Shown: positions 8,875 through 16,786 of the stretch, piece after piece | Layout: the number at the start of each line of letters is the position of its first letter | How positions within the stretch are numbered: position 1 is the first letter of the stretch | Origin: CAXBOO01 sp963977425 | GTDB lineage: Bacteria > Bacteroidota > Bacteroidia > Flavobacteriales_D > Luteibaculaceae | Length of the DNA: 64,000 bases | Assembly (NCBI GenBank): GCA_963977425.1 | Contig: CAXBOO010000004.1 | Location: forward strand, 404,070 to 468,069 | Reading direction: 5' to 3' | The notes under the pieces: model-generated | Told to the model about the DNA's origin: nothing | The model's database searches: none | The model's input: only the letters and a program-made list of their open reading frames with translations | Program-made: the position numbers and the translations under genes

Positions 8875-9429
8875 ATGTCTAGGATTGGAAAAGCTCCTGT
8901 AAGTATTACGAAAGGAGTAGAGGTTAAGATTGAAGGAAACACCGTAATCGTTAAAGGCCCAAAAGGCGAATTAAGCCAAGAGCTGAAAAACGATATTAGT
9001 GTTAGTGTTGAAGACGATAACATTATTGTAAAACGTCCAAACGAGTCAAAAGAAAGCAAATCGCTTCACGGTCTTTATCGTGCCCTTTTGGCAAACATGA
9101 TTGAAGGTGTAACAAACGGATATCAAACAAAACAAGAATTAGTAGGTGTTGGTTATAGAGCTAACCTTACTGGCCAAGTTTTAGAACTAAGTTTAGGTTT
9201 CTCTCACGGTATACAGATTAAATTACCAGCAGAAATCAAAGCTGAAGTTGTTGCAGATAAAGGTAAAAACCCAGTAGTTATACTAAGTTCTCATGACAAA
9301 CAATTAGTAGGTCATGTAGCAGCTAAGATTCGTTCTTTCAGAGTACCTGAACCATACAAAGGAAAAGGTATTAAGTTTGTAGGCGAAGATATTAGAAGAA
9401 AAGCAGGTAAATCAGCTGGTAAGAAATAA
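8875..9429 (+). CDS. rplF: 50S ribosomal protein L6
   Basis: Two-domain protein near the factor-binding stalk. The 184 residues begin MSRIGKAPVSI and include the conserved C-terminal block RVPEPYKGKGIKF. Length and position between S8 and L18 are standard. Confidence 0.98.
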   Translation: MSRIGKAPVSITKGVEVKIEGNTVIVKGPKGELSQELKNDISVSVEDDNIIVKRPNESKESKSLHGLYRALLANMIEGVTNGYQTKQELVGVGYRANLTGQVLELSLGFSHGIQIKLPAEIKAEVVADKGKNPVVILSSHDKQLVGHVAAKIRSFRVPEPYKGKGIKFVGEDIRRKAGKSAGKK

Positions 9430-9440
9430 TCGAAGTAGGG

Positions 9441-9788
9441 ATGGCATTATCTAAGGAAGGAAGAAGATTACGTATCAAGCGTAGAATCAGAAAAAAAATT
9501 GCTGGTACTGCAGAAAGACCACGTTTGTCAGTGTACAGAAGTAACAAGCAAATTTACGGTCAATTGATTAACGACGAGCTTGGTGTAACTCTAGCAGCAT
9601 TTGGATCAGATAAACTGGATACCAAACAAACTAAAATAGAGCAAGCTAAAGCAGTAGGTTTAGGAATCGCTGAAAAAGCAAAAGCTGCTGGTTTTGAATC
9701 AGTAGTTTTCGATAGAAACGGTTACTTATACCACGGAAGAGTACAAGCGTTTGCAGAAGCAGCTCGTGAAGGAGGATTGAAATTCTAA
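9441..9788 (+). CDS. rplR: 50S ribosomal protein L18
   Basis: 5S rRNA-binding protein. The 115 residues hold the basic N-terminus (RRLRIKRRIRKKI), RPRLSVYRSNKQIY and the C-terminal FDRNGYLYHGRVQAFAEAARE motif, all diagnostic of the family. Confidence 0.98.
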   Translation: MALSKEGRRLRIKRRIRKKIAGTAERPRLSVYRSNKQIYGQLINDELGVTLAAFGSDKLDTKQTKIEQAKAVGLGIAEKAKAAGFESVVFDRNGYLYHGRVQAFAEAAREGGLKF

Positions 9789-9797
9789 GTAGTCGTT

Positions 9798-10301
9798 ATG
9801 AACAAAGTTAGAAATACAGATATTGAATTAAAAGACCGTATGGTTACGGTTAACCGTGTTGCTAAGGTAACTAAGGGTGGTAGAACATTTAGTTTTTCTT
9901 CTATCGTAGTTGTTGGTGATGAAAACGGTGTCGTAGGTCATGGTCTTGGTAAAGCAATGGATGTTCAAAAGAGCATTCAAAAAGCTATCGAAGACGCTAA
10001 AAAATCATTGATTAGAGTTCCTTTGAAAAAGGGTACTATTCCACACGCACAACACGGTCAGTTTAGCGGAGCAAGAGTTATTTTGCGTCCAGCTTCACAT
10101 GGTACTGGTGTTATTGCTGGTGGTGCTATGCGTGCAGTTTTAGAGAGTGTTGGTATTACAGATGTACTAGCAAAATCTTTAGGATCTTCAAACAAGCACA
10201 ACGTAGTAAAAGCAACTTACGATGCATTATCTAAATTAAGAGATGCTGGTGAAGTAGCTAATACACGTGGTATTACAATCGGTAAAGTTTTTAATGGTTA
10301 A
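9798..10301 (+). CDS. rpsE: 30S ribosomal protein S5
   Basis: Decoding-fidelity protein with an N-terminal dsRNA-binding-like fold. The 167 residues include the VNRVAKVTKGGRTFSF block and the GVIAGGAMRAVLESVGI helix region. Five bases separate it from rpmD. Confidence 0.98.
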   Translation: MNKVRNTDIELKDRMVTVNRVAKVTKGGRTFSFSSIVVVGDENGVVGHGLGKAMDVQKSIQKAIEDAKKSLIRVPLKKGTIPHAQHGQFSGARVILRPASHGTGVIAGGAMRAVLESVGITDVLAKSLGSSNKHNVVKATYDALSKLRDAGEVANTRGITIGKVFNG

Positions 10302-10306
10302 TTATT

Positions 10307-10486
10307 ATGGCAAAAGTTAGAATTACACTTAAGCGTTCGGTAATTAACAGACCGAAAGATCAAAAAGCAACAATCATTGCTTTAGGGATCAAAAAGCTTA
10401 ACCACAGTGTTGAAGTAGAAGCTACTCCACAAATAAAAGGAATGATTACTAAGGTGAATCACCTAGTAGTTGTAGAAGAAATTTAA
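10307..10486 (+). CDS. rpmD: 50S ribosomal protein L30 (short gene)
   Basis: The 59-codon frame runs from ATG 10307 to TAA 10484-10486 and encodes a protein starting MAKVRITLKRSVINRPKDQ and ending VVVEEI. The ferredoxin-like L30 motifs are clear (VxxTLxRSxInrPkdQ, aTixaLGixKlNhsVe). It sits exactly between rpsE and rplO, the standard place. It is short enough to be missed by length-filtered gene finding. Confidence 0.97.
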   Translation: MAKVRITLKRSVINRPKDQKATIIALGIKKLNHSVEVEATPQIKGMITKVNHLVVVEEI

Positions 10487-10497
10487 GATATTTTAAA

Positions 10498-10947
10498 ATG
10501 GATTTATCTAATCTAAAACCTGCAGAGGGGTCGCTTAAAAAGCGTAAGAGAATTGGTAGAGGTCAAGGTTCAGGCGGTGGCGGTACAGCTACTCGTGGTC
10601 ACAAAGGGGCTAAATCTAGATCTGGTTACAGCAAGAAAATAGGTTTTGAAGGTGGTCAAATGCCATTACAAAAACGTGTACCTAAATTTGGTTTCACTAA
10701 CCTGTTTAGAGTTGAGTATAAAGCAATCAATATTGCACTTTTACAAAAACTTTCAGCAGAAAAAGGGATTACTGAGTTTAAACTTGATACCTTTGCCGAC
10801 CTTGGACTATGTTCTAAGAACGAATTGATTAAAGTTTTGGGTAACGGAGAGATTACTGCAGCGCTTACTATTGAAGCAAATGCATTCTCAAAAACAGCTC
10901 AAGATAAAATTGTAGCGGCTGGTGGTACAGCTACTATTGCAGACTAA
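10498..10947 (+). CDS. rplO: 50S ribosomal protein L15
   Basis: Late-assembly protein with a long basic Gly-rich N-terminal extension (KKRKRIGRGQGSGGG, ATRGHKGAKSRSG) and the EGGQMPLQKRVPKFGF block. The 149 residues match the family. A second open frame inside 10646-10828 is a shadow. The stop is followed within 2 bp by the secY ATG. Confidence 0.97.
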   Translation: MDLSNLKPAEGSLKKRKRIGRGQGSGGGGTATRGHKGAKSRSGYSKKIGFEGGQMPLQKRVPKFGFTNLFRVEYKAINIALLQKLSAEKGITEFKLDTFADLGLCSKNELIKVLGNGEITAALTIEANAFSKTAQDKIVAAGGTATIAD

Positions 10948-10949
10948 AT

Positions 10950-12281
10950 ATGAAGGGTTTTATAGACACTATAAAAAACATTTGGAGCATTGATGAACTA
11001 AAGAAGCGTATTTTAACTACGCTTTCTTTGTTGCTCATTTTTAGAATAGGCTCTTATGTTGTTTTACCTGGTGTAGATTCAGCAGCTCTATCTTCTGCTA
11101 ATGCAGCAGGTGGTGGAGGTATTGCAGACTTACTAAGTATGTTTACTGGAGGTGCTTTTAGTAGAGCTTCCATTTTCGCGCTTGGTATTATGCCATACAT
11201 TTCAGCTTCTATCATTTTTCAATTGATGGGAATAGCTGTTCCGGCTGTACAAAAACTACAAAAGGAAGGCGAGAGTGGCCGAAAAAAACTGAACCAATAC
11301 ACACGTCTATTAACCATCGTAATCTGTGTGTTTCAAGCACCAGGATACATCGCTACTTCAGTAGATGCATCAGCACGACCAGAAAGCTTTATGTGGATGG
11401 TAACATCTGTTGTAATTCTTACTGCTGGTTGTTTATTCGTTATGTGGCTTGGTGAACGTATCACCGATAAAGGTATTGGTAACGGTATATCATTGCTTAT
11501 TATGATTGGTATCATTAGCTCTTTACCATTTGCATTCTTCCAAGAATTGGTTGGACGTTTAGGTAATGGAGGTGTTGTTATCTTCTTAATTGAAATGGTT
11601 GCATTGTTACTTGTAATTGGTTTTACCATTCTAATCATACAAGCGGTAAGAAGAATTCCACTTCAATTCGCTAGAAAAATTGCAGGAAGCAACCGAACAG
11701 AAGTAGGTGGTGCACGTCAATTTTTACCATTAAAACTTAACAGCACAGGTGTAATGCCTATCATTTTTGCTCAAGCAATCATGTTTATTCCTTTATACTT
11801 GGGATCTGCTGGAGGTTTTCAAAATCCAATATTAGTAGAGTTAGGAAACTTTGGTGGTTTTTGGTACAACTTCTTGTTTGCTTCTATAATAGTTGCTTTC
11901 ACTTACTTGTATACAGCCATTACTATTAATCCTACTGCTATCGCTGACGATCTTAAAAGAAATGGTGGATTTATTCCAGGTATTAAACCAGGAATAGATA
12001 CAGAAAGCTATATCGATAAGATGTTGTCTCGCCTAACATTGCCAGGAGCTTTATGCTTAGCATTAATTGCTATCATGCCTGCTTTTGCTATGATGGCTGG
12101 TGTTAAACAACAGTTCAGTATCTTCTTCGGAGGAACTTCATTATTGATTATGGTTGGTGTAGTATTAGATACGCTTCAGCAAATCGAAAGTTATTTATTA
12201 AGTCGTCACTATGATGGATTAATGGAAAACGGAAGAATATCAGGAAAAGGCAATAATGCTAATTACGGAATGGCTAGCTAA
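10950..12281 (+). CDS. secY: Protein translocase subunit SecY
   Basis: Channel subunit of the SecYEG inner-membrane translocon. The 443 residues show about ten hydrophobic segments, the plug region after TM1, the cytoplasmic loop QKLQKEGESGRKKLNQYTR and the loop RRIPLQFARKI. It begins 2 bp after rplO and is followed after 3 bp by infA. No map or adk gene lies between secY and infA; adk is found at 23006 instead. Confidence 0.98.
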   Translation: MKGFIDTIKNIWSIDELKKRILTTLSLLLIFRIGSYVVLPGVDSAALSSANAAGGGGIADLLSMFTGGAFSRASIFALGIMPYISASIIFQLMGIAVPAVQKLQKEGESGRKKLNQYTRLLTIVICVFQAPGYIATSVDASARPESFMWMVTSVVILTAGCLFVMWLGERITDKGIGNGISLLIMIGIISSLPFAFFQELVGRLGNGGVVIFLIEMVALLLVIGFTILIIQAVRRIPLQFARKIAGSNRTEVGGARQFLPLKLNSTGVMPIIFAQAIMFIPLYLGSAGGFQNPILVELGNFGGFWYNFLFASIIVAFTYLYTAITINPTAIADDLKRNGGFIPGIKPGIDTESYIDKMLSRLTLPGALCLALIAIMPAFAMMAGVKQQFSIFFGGTSLLIMVGVVLDTLQQIESYLLSRHYDGLMENGRISGKGNNANYGMAS

Positions 12282-12284
12282 TTT

Positions 12285-12533
12285 ATGATCAACAGAAGAG
12301 ATAATAGTAGCAAAAAAGTAAAGAAGGGAATCATCGAACAAGATGGTACTGTTCTAGAGTGTTTATCTAACGGTCATTTCAGACTAGAATTAGAAAACAG
12401 TCACGTAGTAAACGGCCATTTAGGCGGAAAAATGCGTAAGAACTTTATACGAATTATGCCTGGAGACAGGGTAAAAGTAGAAATGTCACCTTACGACTTA
12501 AGTATTGCAAGAATAACATTTAGGTATAAATAG
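12285..12533 (+). CDS. infA: Translation initiation factor IF-1, divergent, N-terminally extended
   Basis: IF-1 binds the 30S A-site during initiation. The S1-like OB fold is recognisable (IEQDGTVLE, GKMRKNFIRIMPGDRV, EMSPYDLSIARITFRYK). The product has 82 residues against the usual 71-72, because about 10 extra charged residues precede the core. Some near-invariant core positions differ: ECLSNGHFR instead of EALSNAMFR, and GHLGGKMR instead of AHISGKMR. The start at 12285 is the first ATG after secY, and no later ATG would give a complete core. Confidence 0.93.
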   Translation: MINRRDNSSKKVKKGIIEQDGTVLECLSNGHFRLELENSHVVNGHLGGKMRKNFIRIMPGDRVKVEMSPYDLSIARITFRYK

Positions 12534-12535
12534 AA

Positions 12536-12652
12536 ATGAAGGTTAGAGCATCATTGAAAAAGAGATCTGCAGATTGTAAGATCGTGAGAAGAAAGGGGAA
12601 GCTTTACATTATAAACAAGAAGAATCCTAAGTTTAAACAACGTCAAGGTTAG
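12536..12652 (+). CDS. rpmJ: 50S ribosomal protein L36, zinc-ligand-free (short gene)
   Basis: A 38-codon frame from ATG 12536 to TAG 12650-12652 encodes a protein starting MKVRASLKKRSADCK and ending KFKQRQG. The family normally holds zinc through three Cys and one His; here only Cys14 remains, and the other ligand positions are Ser11, Asn27 and Phe33. This is the zinc-independent form common in Bacteroidota, and supports the taxonomic assignment. It lies between infA and rpsM as expected. Confidence 0.96.
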   Translation: MKVRASLKKRSADCKIVRRKGKLYIINKKNPKFKQRQG

Positions 12653-12657
12653 AATTT

Positions 12658-13035
12658 ATGGCAAGGATAGCAGGTATTGATTTACCAAAGAACAAGAGGG
12701 GTGTGATAGGTCTTACGTATATATACGGAATAGGCAATAACAGAGCGCAAAGAATTCTTACACAGTGCGATATTGACTGGAACAAAAAGATTTCTGACTG
12801 GAATGATGACGAAGTAACTAAGTTACGTGGTATCATTGGTGGAGAGGTTAAAGTTGAAGGTGAATTACGTTCTGAAATCCAATTGAACATAAAACGTTTG
12901 ATGGATATCGGTTGCAATAGAGGTATCAGACACCGTTCTGGTTTACCACTTCGCGGTCAACGTACGAAAAACAACTCTCGTACGAGAAAAGGAAAGAAAA
13001 AGACGGTTGCTAACAAGAAAAAAGCTACCAAATAA
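12658..13035 (+). CDS. rpsM: 30S ribosomal protein S13
   Basis: Head protein at the subunit bridge contacting the P-site tRNA. The 125 residues start MARIAGIDLPKNKRG and contain the helix-two-turn-helix region and the RHRSGLPLRGQRTKNNSRTRKG C-terminal block (split here for brevity), ending in a Lys-rich tail. Confidence 0.97.
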   Translation: MARIAGIDLPKNKRGVIGLTYIYGIGNNRAQRILTQCDIDWNKKISDWNDDEVTKLRGIIGGEVKVEGELRSEIQLNIKRLMDIGCNRGIRHRSGLPLRGQRTKNNSRTRKGKKKTVANKKKATK

Positions 13036-13053
13036 TAGCTAACTAAGAGAGTA

Positions 13054-13440
13054 ATGGCAAAAGCTAACGTTAAAAAGAAAAAGAAAGTAAAAGTAGAGAG
13101 TGCTGGACAAGCACACATACGTTCTACTTTCAACAATATCATCATATCATTAACCAACATGAATGGTGAAGTTATCAGCTGGTCATCTGCTGGTAAAAAC
13201 GGATTTAGAGGTTCTAAAAAAGACACTCCTTATGCAGCTCTTAAAGCAGCAGAAGATTGTTCTAAGGAAGCTTACGAATTAGGTTTAAGAAAAGTACAAG
13301 TAATTGTAAGTGGTCCAGGTGGAGGGCGTGAGTCTGCTATCCGTACTATTCACAATTCAGGCATAGAAGTAACAGAGATCAAAGATGTTACACCTCAACC
13401 ACACAATGGTTGTCGTCCGCCAAAAAGAAGAAGAGTATAA
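13054..13440 (+). CDS. rpsK: 30S ribosomal protein S11
   Basis: Platform protein near the E-site mRNA. The 128 residues have a Lys-rich N-terminus, AHIRSTFNNIIISLT, GFRGSKKDTPYAA, and the C-terminal PHNGCRPPKRRRV signature. Order S13-S11-S4-rpoA-L17 is the standard alpha operon. Confidence 0.98.
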   Translation: MAKANVKKKKKVKVESAGQAHIRSTFNNIIISLTNMNGEVISWSSAGKNGFRGSKKDTPYAALKAAEDCSKEAYELGLRKVQVIVSGPGGGRESAIRTIHNSGIEVTEIKDVTPQPHNGCRPPKRRRV

Positions 13441-13451
13441 CCGATTAGTGT

Positions 13452-13457
13452 AGGAGG
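13452..13457 (+). promoter_or_regulatory. Consensus Shine-Dalgarno site before rpsD
   Basis: AGGAGG lies five bases before the rpsD ATG at 13463, a textbook core and spacing. Nearly all other genes of this cluster lack such a site, as is usual in Bacteroidota, where the anti-Shine-Dalgarno end of 16S rRNA is largely not used. Confidence 0.75.
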
Positions 13458-13462
13458 ATAAA

Positions 13463-14071
13463 ATGGCAAGATATACAGGTCCAAAAACGAAGATTGCAAG
13501 AAGATTTAAAGAACCTATCTTCGGTGCAGATAAATCATTAGATAGAAAAAACTACGGCCCAGGACAACACGGTCCTAACAAGCGTAGAGGTAAGCAAAGC
13601 GAATATTCTGTACAATTAGCAGAGAAACAAAAAGCGAAGTATACTTATGGTATTCTTGAGCGTCAGTTCTCTAATTTGTTTAAGAAAGCAAATGCTTCTA
13701 AAGGTATTACAGGTGAAGTACTACTTCAATTGTGCGAAAGCCGTTTAGATAATACTGTTTTCCGTTTAGGTATTGCACCTAGCCGTAGATCAGCACGTCA
13801 GTTGGTTACACACCGTCACGTAACAGTGAATGGTAATGTAGTTAATATACCTTCTTACACACTTAAAATTGGTGATGTAGTTGCTGTTCGTGAAAAATCT
13901 AAATCTTTAGAGATTGTTACAGATTCATTGAGCGCTAATAGCTCTTCAAAGTTTGACTGGTTAACTTGGGATGGAGCTGTTTTGGCAGGAACATTCGTAC
14001 AAGTACCAGCAAGAGATCAAATCCCTGAGAACATCAAGGAACAATTGATCGTAGAATTGTATTCTAAGTAA
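13463..14071 (+). CDS. rpsD: 30S ribosomal protein S4
   Basis: Primary 16S rRNA-binding protein, and in Escherichia coli the repressor of the alpha operon. The 202 residues start MARYTGPKTKIARRF, with the KNYGPGQHG motif and an S4 RNA-binding domain (LCESRLDNTVFRLG, SRRSARQLVTHRHVTVNG). The N-terminal zinc Cys cluster of some families is absent. Unlike its neighbours it has an AGGAGG site five bases upstream of the ATG. Confidence 0.98.
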   Translation: MARYTGPKTKIARRFKEPIFGADKSLDRKNYGPGQHGPNKRRGKQSEYSVQLAEKQKAKYTYGILERQFSNLFKKANASKGITGEVLLQLCESRLDNTVFRLGIAPSRRSARQLVTHRHVTVNGNVVNIPSYTLKIGDVVAVREKSKSLEIVTDSLSANSSSKFDWLTWDGAVLAGTFVQVPARDQIPENIKEQLIVELYSK

Positions 14072-14089
14072 TAAACCCGAAATTATATT

Positions 14090-15085
14090 ATGGCAATTTT
14101 AGAATTCCAAAAACCAGATAAGGTAGCTTTAAATCAAGCAGACGATTTTCACGGGCAGTTTGAATTTAGACCACTAGAGCCTGGTTATGGTATCACCGTT
14201 GGAAATGCTTTAAGAAGAGTTTTACTTTCTTCTCTAGAGGGTTTTGCAATAACATCTTTCAGAATCGATGGTATCGGTCATGAATTTACAACCATTAGTG
14301 GTGTAGTAGAAGATGTTACTGAAATCGTTTTGAATTTGAAACAAGTTCGTTTCAAACGTCAAATCACAGGTGAAGATAACGAAACAGTACGTTTTAAGTT
14401 CAGTGGTAAAGAGCAATTTACTGCAGGAGATATAGGAGCACATACAGGTACTTTCCAAGTATTGAATACTGATTTTGTTATCTGTAATCTAGATCCTAGC
14501 GTTGAGTTGAACATTGAGTTCACAATAGGTAAAGGTCGTGGTTACCGTCCATCTGAGGAAAATCAGAGAGCCAATGCATCGGAAGGAACTATCTTTATTG
14601 ACAGTATCTTTACTCCAATAAAGAACGTAAAGTTTAAAATGGAAAACTACCGTGTAGAGCAAAAAACTGACTATGAGAAGTTGGTAATTGATGTTACTAC
14701 TGACGGAAGTATCTCTCCAAAAGATTCTTTACAAGAAGCCGCTAAGATATTGATTCACCACTTTATGTTGTTCTCTGAAGAGACCATCAAGTTGGAGACT
14801 TCAATTCCAGAAGAAAAAGCTCCTTTGAACGAAGAAGACATGCAATTGCGCAAGTTGTTACGTTCTAAGCTTACAGATATGGAATTGTCAGTTCGTGCAT
14901 TAAACTGTCTTAAAGCAGCTGATATAGAAACTTTAGGCGACTTGGTTTCTTACCAAAAGAATGATTTATTGAAGTTCAGAAACTTTGGTAAAAAATCTCT
15001 TACTGAATTAGAAGATCTTGTGGAAAATCACAATCTTAAGTTCGGTATGAATGTAGAACAATACAAATTAGGGAACGACTTATAA
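14090..15085 (+). CDS. rpoA: RNA polymerase alpha subunit
   Basis: Dimerising scaffold of RNA polymerase. The 331 residues contain the N-terminal assembly domain (GYGITVGNALRRVLLSSLEG) and, after a linker near residue 245, the C-terminal DNA-binding domain with paired helices (SVRALNCLKAADIETLGDLV, FGKKSLTELEDLV). Its place between rpsD and rplQ is universal. Confidence 0.98.
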   Translation: MAILEFQKPDKVALNQADDFHGQFEFRPLEPGYGITVGNALRRVLLSSLEGFAITSFRIDGIGHEFTTISGVVEDVTEIVLNLKQVRFKRQITGEDNETVRFKFSGKEQFTAGDIGAHTGTFQVLNTDFVICNLDPSVELNIEFTIGKGRGYRPSEENQRANASEGTIFIDSIFTPIKNVKFKMENYRVEQKTDYEKLVIDVTTDGSISPKDSLQEAAKILIHHFMLFSEETIKLETSIPEEKAPLNEEDMQLRKLLRSKLTDMELSVRALNCLKAADIETLGDLVSYQKNDLLKFRNFGKKSLTELEDLVENHNLKFGMNVEQYKLGNDL

Positions 15086-15099
15086 AAGTTTAAGGAATA

Positions 15100-15612
15100 A
15101 TGAGACACGGGAAGAAATTCAATAAATTAAGTAGAAAAGCGGGGCACAGAAAAGCATTATTGTCTAACCTATCTTGCGCACTTATAGAGCACAAAAGAAT
15201 TTCTACAACTTTGGCGAAAGCAAAAGAGCTTCGTAAAGTAGTAGAGCCAATAATTACACGTTCTAAAACCGATACTACTCACAACCGTAGAGAGGCTTTT
15301 TCAGCACTTAATAACAAAGAAGCTGTTAAAGAACTTTTCCGCGCTGTAGCACCAAAAGTAGCTGACCGTCCAGGTGGTTACGTTCGTATCATCAAAACTG
15401 GTTTCAGACAAGGTGATAACGCTGAAATGGCTATGGTTGAGTTAGTTGACTTCAACGAATTGTACAAAAACGAAAAACCTGGTAAATCAGGCGAAGCGAA
15501 AAAGACAAGACGTCGTTCAGCTAAAAAAACTGAAACAGTTGCAACTGAAACTACTGATGCAGTAGAGGATGTAGAAGCTACTGAAGAAAACAATGACGAA
15601 AAACAAGACTAA
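15100..15612 (+). CDS. rplQ: 50S ribosomal protein L17 with acidic C-terminal tail
   Basis: Protein near the tunnel exit. The first ~120 residues are the L17 domain (MRHGKKFNKLSRKAGHRKAL, then ITRSKTDTTHNRREAFSAL). A further ~50 residues form an extension, first basic (KKTRRRSAKK) and then rich in Glu, Asp and Thr. Total length is 170 against about 127 in Escherichia coli; such tails are common in Bacteroidota. It is the last gene before the operon terminator. Confidence 0.96.
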   Translation: MRHGKKFNKLSRKAGHRKALLSNLSCALIEHKRISTTLAKAKELRKVVEPIITRSKTDTTHNRREAFSALNNKEAVKELFRAVAPKVADRPGGYVRIIKTGFRQGDNAEMAMVELVDFNELYKNEKPGKSGEAKKTRRRSAKKTETVATETTDAVEDVEATEENNDEKQD

Positions 15613-15631
15613 ATTTTGTTTTAAATAATTC

Positions 15632-15670
15632 AAAGGGATAATTTCTATATCAGAGATTATCCCTTTTTTT
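15632..15670 (+). terminator. Terminator of the ribosomal operon
   Basis: An 11-bp perfect stem, AAAGGGATAAT (15632-15642) with ATTATCCCTTT (15656-15666), has a 13-base loop and runs into a T7 tract (15664-15670). It lies 20 bp after the rplQ stop and 12 bp before carA, so it separates the two transcription units. Confidence 0.88.
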
Positions 15671-15681
15671 GTACCCAATTT

Positions 15682-16785
15682 ATGGCAAATAACTCATACA
15701 ACGACGCAGTGCTTTATCTATCAGATGGCACAAAATTCTATGGAAAATCTACTGGTATAGAAGGTATTACTGGTGGAGAAATTTGTTTTAACACCGGTAT
15801 GACGGGTTATCAGGAAGTATTTACTGACCCTTCTTACTTAGGACAAATTATGGTTACTACCAACACACATATAGGAAACTATGGTGTCCATGACAATGAA
15901 TTAGAAAGTGATGGCTTAAAAATTGCAGGCTTAGTTTGCAAAAAGTTCTCTTCAAATTTTTCAAGACCTGCTTCACGTGAGTCTTTGTACGAAAACTTTA
16001 TGCGAGACAATATGGTTGGAATATGCGATGTCGACACACGAGCTGTAGTACGACATATTCGCCATAAAGGAGCCATGAACGCTATTATTTGTACCATTCC
16101 AAACATGTCTGATGAACAGCTTCAAGCAGAGCTTGAAAAAGTTCCAAATATGGAAGGATTAGAACTTGCATCTAGAGTAAGTACTAAAGTGATGCACGAA
16201 TGGAAAGTAAAAGATTCTGCACCAACGATTGGTGTAATGGATTATGGTGTAAAGAAAAATATTTTACGTTGTCTTTCAGAAAGAGGTGTAAACCTTAAAG
16301 TATTTCCATACAATACAACAATTGATACTTTAAAAGAGCACAATTTGGATGGTGTTTTGCTGAGTAATGGCCCTGGTGATCCGGAGGTTATGCACAATGA
16401 AATAGCTGTGGTTAAAGAAATCGCCGAATTAGGACTTCCTGTTTTTGGAATATGTTTAGGACATCAGTTGTTAGCCTTAAGTCAAGGTTTGAAAACTGAA
16501 AAAATGTTCAATGGTCATAGAGGTATCAATCATCCGATTAAAAATTTACTAACGGGTAAAGGCGAAATAACAAGCCAAAACCACGGCTTTGTTGTAAGTG
16601 AATCAAGTATATCGGACAACAACAATATTGAACTTACGCATCGTCATTTGAACGATAATACTGTAGCTGGTATTAGACTTAAGGATAGAAAAATCTTTTC
16701 TGTTCAATACCATCCTGAAGCAGGGCCTGGTCCACACGATAGCAGATATCTATTTGATAATTTTATTCAATCATTAAACGCATAA
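15682..16785 (+). CDS. carA: Carbamoyl-phosphate synthase small (glutaminase) subunit
   Basis: Hydrolyses glutamine and passes ammonia to CarB for carbamoyl phosphate in arginine and pyrimidine synthesis. The 367 residues contain the CarA-specific N-terminal domain (GEICFNTGMTGYQEV) and a class-I glutamine amidotransferase domain with nucleophile Cys258 in GICLGHQ and the catalytic His and Glu in QYHPEAGPGPHD. carB is not in the window. The ATG is 11 bp after the terminator, so its 5' leader must be very short or its promoter overlaps the terminator. eno follows after one base. Confidence 0.97.
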   Translation: MANNSYNDAVLYLSDGTKFYGKSTGIEGITGGEICFNTGMTGYQEVFTDPSYLGQIMVTTNTHIGNYGVHDNELESDGLKIAGLVCKKFSSNFSRPASRESLYENFMRDNMVGICDVDTRAVVRHIRHKGAMNAIICTIPNMSDEQLQAELEKVPNMEGLELASRVSTKVMHEWKVKDSAPTIGVMDYGVKKNILRCLSERGVNLKVFPYNTTIDTLKEHNLDGVLLSNGPGDPEVMHNEIAVVKEIAELGLPVFGICLGHQLLALSQGLKTEKMFNGHRGINHPIKNLLTGKGEITSQNHGFVVSESSISDNNNIELTHRHLNDNTVAGIRLKDRKIFSVQYHPEAGPGPHDSRYLFDNFIQSLNA

Positions 16786-16786
16786 C

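Noticed and set aside
10646..10828. 60-codon frame inside rplO
   Set aside because: Out-of-frame shadow of a certain gene without an independent start signal.
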